Shown piece by piece: positions 61,192 to 64,000 of a DNA stretch of 64,000 bases (positions are counted from its first letter, which is position 1; each line of letters begins with the position of its first letter). Under the pieces are notes generated by a model. The model did not search any database. It saw only the letters and a list, made by a program, of their open reading frames with translations, and was not told the origin of the DNA. The DNA is taken from positions 2,418,001-2,482,000 of the forward strand of contig CP136534.1 of the NCBI GenBank assembly GCA_051016205.1, written 5' to 3'. A program made the translations under genes and the position numbers. This stretch comes from Acuticoccus sp051016205. Lineage in GTDB: Bacteria > Pseudomonadota > Alphaproteobacteria > Rhizobiales > Amorphaceae.

Positions 61192-61671
61192 ATGCCCAAC
61201 GCAGTGAGACTCACCGAAGCCCAGCGGCGCCTTCTTCTGGAGATGTGTCGTAGCGGTGTCAAAGACACCCGGAGCGGGCGCAGCAACCGCCGCACCCTTC
61301 AAGCCCTCAAGGCAAAAGGGCTGCTGGAGGACTGGGGATCGGACGGACAGGTGCAGCCCAAGGCGGCCGCCTTTGCAGCCTTGGGCATTCCGCAACCAAG
61401 AGCGGCCTCGCGGACGGCCGTAGGGCGCAACGGTGCACATGGTCGGCCAACAGGTGAGCCCCGCCCGCCGACGAAGCGGCAGCGTCTTTACACCTTGTTG
61501 GAAAGGCCCGAAGGCGCCAGCCTTGCCGATCTGCAGGCGGCCGTGGGCTGGCAGGCCCACTCGGTCCGCGGCTTCTTGTCAGGCACCGTGCGCAAGACAT
61601 CGGCGCTCACGACGCTCGTCGACGAGGCCGGCGTGCGGCGCTACCGTGTGGAGGCCGATGGCCGTGGCTGA
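61192..61671 (+). CDS. DUF3489 family protein
   Basis: A 159-residue protein. The C-terminal half is the DUF3489 domain: PPTKRQRLYTLLERPEGASL then ADLQAAVGWQAHSVRGFLSG and TVRKTSALTTLVDEAG, a winged-helix-like fold. The N-terminal half (RLTEAQRRLLLEMCRSGVKD) may be another helix-turn-helix. GGAG precedes the ATG at 61192. DUF3489, DUF2924 and a serine recombinase often stand together; the roles of the two small proteins are unknown. Confidence 0.88.
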   Translation: MPNAVRLTEAQRRLLLEMCRSGVKDTRSGRSNRRTLQALKAKGLLEDWGSDGQVQPKAAAFAALGIPQPRAASRTAVGRNGAHGRPTGEPRPPTKRQRLYTLLERPEGASLADLQAAVGWQAHSVRGFLSGTVRKTSALTTLVDEAGVRRYRVEADGRG

Positions 61672-62107
61672 CAATGCGTTTGCTCACATTGCCGCCCTGT
61701 CCCGCGAGGCGCTGCAGGCGCGTTGGGAGGCGATCTACAAAGCGCCGCCCCCACAAGGTCTGCACCGCGGTCTGCTTGAACGGGCCATCGCCTGGCATGA
61801 GCAAGCGGCAAGGGACGGCGGGTTGCCGTTGTGGGTTCAACGACAGCTTGCTGCCACGGGCGCCACCGGTGGCCTCGCACGGCGCAAAGGCGGTGCCGCA
61901 AGAGCGTGCAGCAGGCCGACGGCGGGAACGCGGCTTGTGCGAGAATGGGGCGGCCGCACCCACTTTGTCGAGGTGACGTCCGACGCCTTCGTGTGGAAAG
62001 GCAAACGGTACGGATCGCTCTCTGCCGTCGCAAAAGCAATAACCGGCGCACGGTGGTCAGGGCCACGCTTCTTCGGTTTGGATCGGGCCGGTGGCGACCG
62101 TCGCTGA
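61658..62107 (+). CDS. DUF2924 family protein
   Basis: A 149-residue basic protein: FAHIAALSREALQARWEAIY, KAPPPQGLHRGLLERAIAWH and the DUF2924 ending GTRLVREWGGRTHFVEVTSD, AFVWKGKRYGSLSAVAKAIT. DUF2924 resembles a DNA-binding module (RAMA-like). It overlaps DUF3489 by 14 bp and the recombinase by 17 bp, so the three are translationally coupled. Confidence 0.9.
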   Translation: MAVADNAFAHIAALSREALQARWEAIYKAPPPQGLHRGLLERAIAWHEQAARDGGLPLWVQRQLAATGATGGLARRKGGAARACSRPTAGTRLVREWGGRTHFVEVTSDAFVWKGKRYGSLSAVAKAITGARWSGPRFFGLDRAGGDRR

Positions 62108-63848
62108 GCGGCGAGCGGCCCGGTCACGCCAAAGGCAGCGGTGCGCCATTTACACCCGCAAGAGCACCGATGAAGGACTGGATCAGGCCTTCAACAGCTT
62201 GGATGCCCAAAGGGAGGCGTGCGCAGCCTATATTGCCTCCCAGGCGGGGGAGGCGTGGTTCGCCCTTCCCGCCCGTTACGATGATGGCGGCTTCTCAGGC
62301 GGGAGCATGGAGCGACCTGCACTTGGGCGCCTGTTGGCAGACGTTGAGGCCGGCCTTGTGGACATCGTCGTGGTCTACAAGGTTGACCGCCTGACCCGTT
62401 CGCTGGCCGACTTTGCCAAGATCGTCGAGCGGTTCGAAGCCCATGGCGTGGCGTTCGTGTCGGTGACACAGGCCTTCAACACCACATCGTCCATGGGCCG
62501 CCTTACCCTCAACGTCCTTCTGTCCTTCGCCCAGTTCGAGCGGGAAGTGACGGCCGAGCGCATTCGCGACAAGATTGCCGCCTCCAAGGCCAAGGGGATG
62601 TGGATGGGCGGTCTGCCGCCACTTGGCCACGATGCCTTGGACAAACGCCTTGTTGTCAATGAGGCAGAGGCCGACACGGTGCGCACTGTGTTCGCCCTCT
62701 ATCTTGAGGCCGGTTCCCTGCGGACCTTGAAGGCTTGGGCCGATGCAAGAGGCATTGTCACAAAGCGTCGGCAGCACATCGGTGTGGAACGGGGCGGGCT
62801 GCCCTTCTCCGTGGGCCATTTGCGGCAGCTCCTCACCAATCCCCTGTATGTGGGCAAGGTGCGACACAAGGGCGAACTCTACGACGGTCAACATGAGGCT
62901 GTCGTGCCTCAAGCCCTGTTCGGTTCGGTGCAAACGGCACTGCGACAGGCGGCGCCATCGCGGCGGATGGGCACCAACACGCCATCGCCCCATCGCTTGA
63001 CGGGCCTCATCTTCGACGACACAGGCGACCGCCTGTCACCGGCAGACACCAGAAAGAAGGGTGTGCGCTACCACTACTATGTGTCGCGCAGACTGGTGCA
63101 ACAGACCAGGTCCACCCAAGGCGATGGATGGCGCTTGCCGGCAAAGATGCTTGACGACACCGTGGCGAAGGAGATGGCGCGTTGGCTCAGGGATCCGCGC
63201 AATCTCTTCCAGTGTGTCCATGACGACCATGACGCCGGAGAGATCGAAGCCGTTGCGAAGGCGGCTAAGGCCGTTGCCGATCAGATGCAGGGGCGTCCAG
63301 CGGGCGATGCCGATGTGCTCAAACGGGTCGTGCACCGCGTGATCGTCTCAGCCGAGCAATTGACCGTCACCGTAGATCGGGATCTGCTCCGACGCATGCT
63401 ATCCGGTACAGCGGATCGGCCCTCGGCGATCGGCTCTGATCCGCCAGCCGCGGACTTGGCAGATCACGAGACCGTTGTGATCACTGTGCCATGGTCCATC
63501 AAGCGTCGCGGCTGTGAGCGCAAGTTCGTTATCAGCGCTGACGAGGATCGTGCAGCAAATCCTGACCCACACCTCGTCGAACTGATCACCACAGCGCACC
63601 GCGCCCTGGCACTTCTCACCAGCGGCACCGCCGTGACTGTCGATGCCGCTGCCAAAATCCTCGGCGCTGACAAAGACCGCATCAGCCGCAGTCTCCGTCT
63701 GGCCTTCCTGGCCCCGGACATCACGGCCGCGATCTTGTCCGGTCGACAGCCCGTGGACCTCACCGCGCGAACACTCTTTAGGATCAAGACACTGCCGAAC
63801 GGATGGGTTGCGCAACGCCGCCTTTTGGGCTTCCCGCCACCACGCTGA
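62091..63848 (+). CDS. Large serine recombinase
   Basis: A 585-residue site-specific recombinase starting at a GTG inside DUF2924. The catalytic domain has AIYTRKSTDEGLDQAFNSLD (arginine and nucleophile serine), DIVVVYKVDRLTRSLADFAK and FAQFEREVTAERIRDKIAAS. The recombinase domain follows (GLPPLGHDALDKRLVVNEAE, NPLYVGKVRHKGELYDGQHE). It lacks a clear four-cysteine zinc ribbon, reading RLTGLIFDDTGDRLSPADTR where one is expected. Such enzymes integrate and excise elements. It probably mobilises this cassette, with the terminase and methylase as cargo. Confidence 0.93.
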   Translation: MATVAERRAARSRQRQRCAIYTRKSTDEGLDQAFNSLDAQREACAAYIASQAGEAWFALPARYDDGGFSGGSMERPALGRLLADVEAGLVDIVVVYKVDRLTRSLADFAKIVERFEAHGVAFVSVTQAFNTTSSMGRLTLNVLLSFAQFEREVTAERIRDKIAASKAKGMWMGGLPPLGHDALDKRLVVNEAEADTVRTVFALYLEAGSLRTLKAWADARGIVTKRRQHIGVERGGLPFSVGHLRQLLTNPLYVGKVRHKGELYDGQHEAVVPQALFGSVQTALRQAAPSRRMGTNTPSPHRLTGLIFDDTGDRLSPADTRKKGVRYHYYVSRRLVQQTRSTQGDGWRLPAKMLDDTVAKEMARWLRDPRNLFQCVHDDHDAGEIEAVAKAAKAVADQMQGRPAGDADVLKRVVHRVIVSAEQLTVTVDRDLLRRMLSGTADRPSAIGSDPPAADLADHETVVITVPWSIKRRGCERKFVISADEDRAANPDPHLVELITTAHRALALLTSGTAVTVDAAAKILGADKDRISRSLRLAFLAPDITAAILSGRQPVDLTARTLFRIKTLPNGWVAQRRLLGFPPPR

Positions 63849-64000
63849 TCGCCAAGCGGGCTACTCAAACCGTCATCGTGTTGCGGGTCGGCCCGATGCA
63901 CCAACAAAACTCCGGACGCAAAACAGGCCTTCGGAGACGCCCGCCAAACCAAGGGTCTCTGGCGCGTCTCCGTGACACGACAAAGGGAACCACGCCGGCA
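63849..64000. other. Region after recombinase
   Basis: The last 150 bp hold no supported gene. A recombinase attachment site could lie here, since these often sit beside the recombinase gene, but no matching repeat is visible in the window. Confidence 0.3.

Noticed and set aside
62295..62993. Minus-strand 232-codon frame opposite the recombinase
   Set aside because: Antisense shadow; no motif or translation signal.

Overview
The window is high-GC DNA with alphaproteobacterial gene content: zinc uptake genes with a Zur-type regulator and an AztD-type metallochaperone, many small regulator/enzyme pairs, and a BLUF photoreceptor. An alphaproteobacterium, perhaps Hyphomicrobiales- or Rhodobacterales-like, is my inference; no rRNA or tRNA gene was seen to confirm it. 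No CRISPR array was seen.

Layout. 1-590 is the 3' end of an OFA-family transporter gene. 958-8808 is a zinc-limitation locus: DUF1826 protein, CobW/COG0523 GTPase (frameshifted), ZnuB, ZnuC and Zur on the minus strand, then ZnuA, a second CobW GTPase and AztD on the plus strand. Three AT-rich palindromic sites lie at the expected control points. 8900-17400 is patchy: a perfect hairpin, a decayed methyltransferase, a tautomerase, an MFS/TetR pair with a clear operator, a BLUF protein, an XRE regulator cut by a decayed IS3-family element, and a NhaA gene fused by deletion to half of an MFS gene. 17700-31900 holds stress, detoxification and accessory genes in small regulator/target sets: an AAC(3)-like acetyltransferase, DinB, a DMT/SDR operon facing a CGNR regulator, a MarR-facing operon of VOC, DUF1428, SRPBCC and GST genes, and HxlR/SnoaL.

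29492-31865 and 48771-52288 are two versions of one arrangement: a LysR regulator divergent from a secreted beta-propeller protein. The second version adds a cytochrome P460 gene and a (broken) cytochrome b561 gene. Between them lie a three-gene fragment mosaic, an intact IS3-family element that split the signal peptide of a dienelactone-hydrolase-like gene with a 3-bp target duplication, LysR/DJ-1, TetR/SDR/acylase, HxlR/monooxygenase/MBL and Lrp/DMT sets, and a decayed IS1182-like element.

52746-63848 is strongly accessory. It carries a 1457-residue STAND/NACHT-like NTPase with a C-terminal PD-(D/E)XK-like nuclease, a good candidate for a single-gene defence system. Next to it is a compact plus-strand cassette of ParB-methyltransferase, DUF5681, terminase large subunit, DUF3489, DUF2924 and serine recombinase, with no capsid genes in view. 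Several genes carry single-base lesions, which are either real decay or assembly indels. Intergenic stretches contain dispersed short repeats (67-bp exact and 71-bp diverged pairs).
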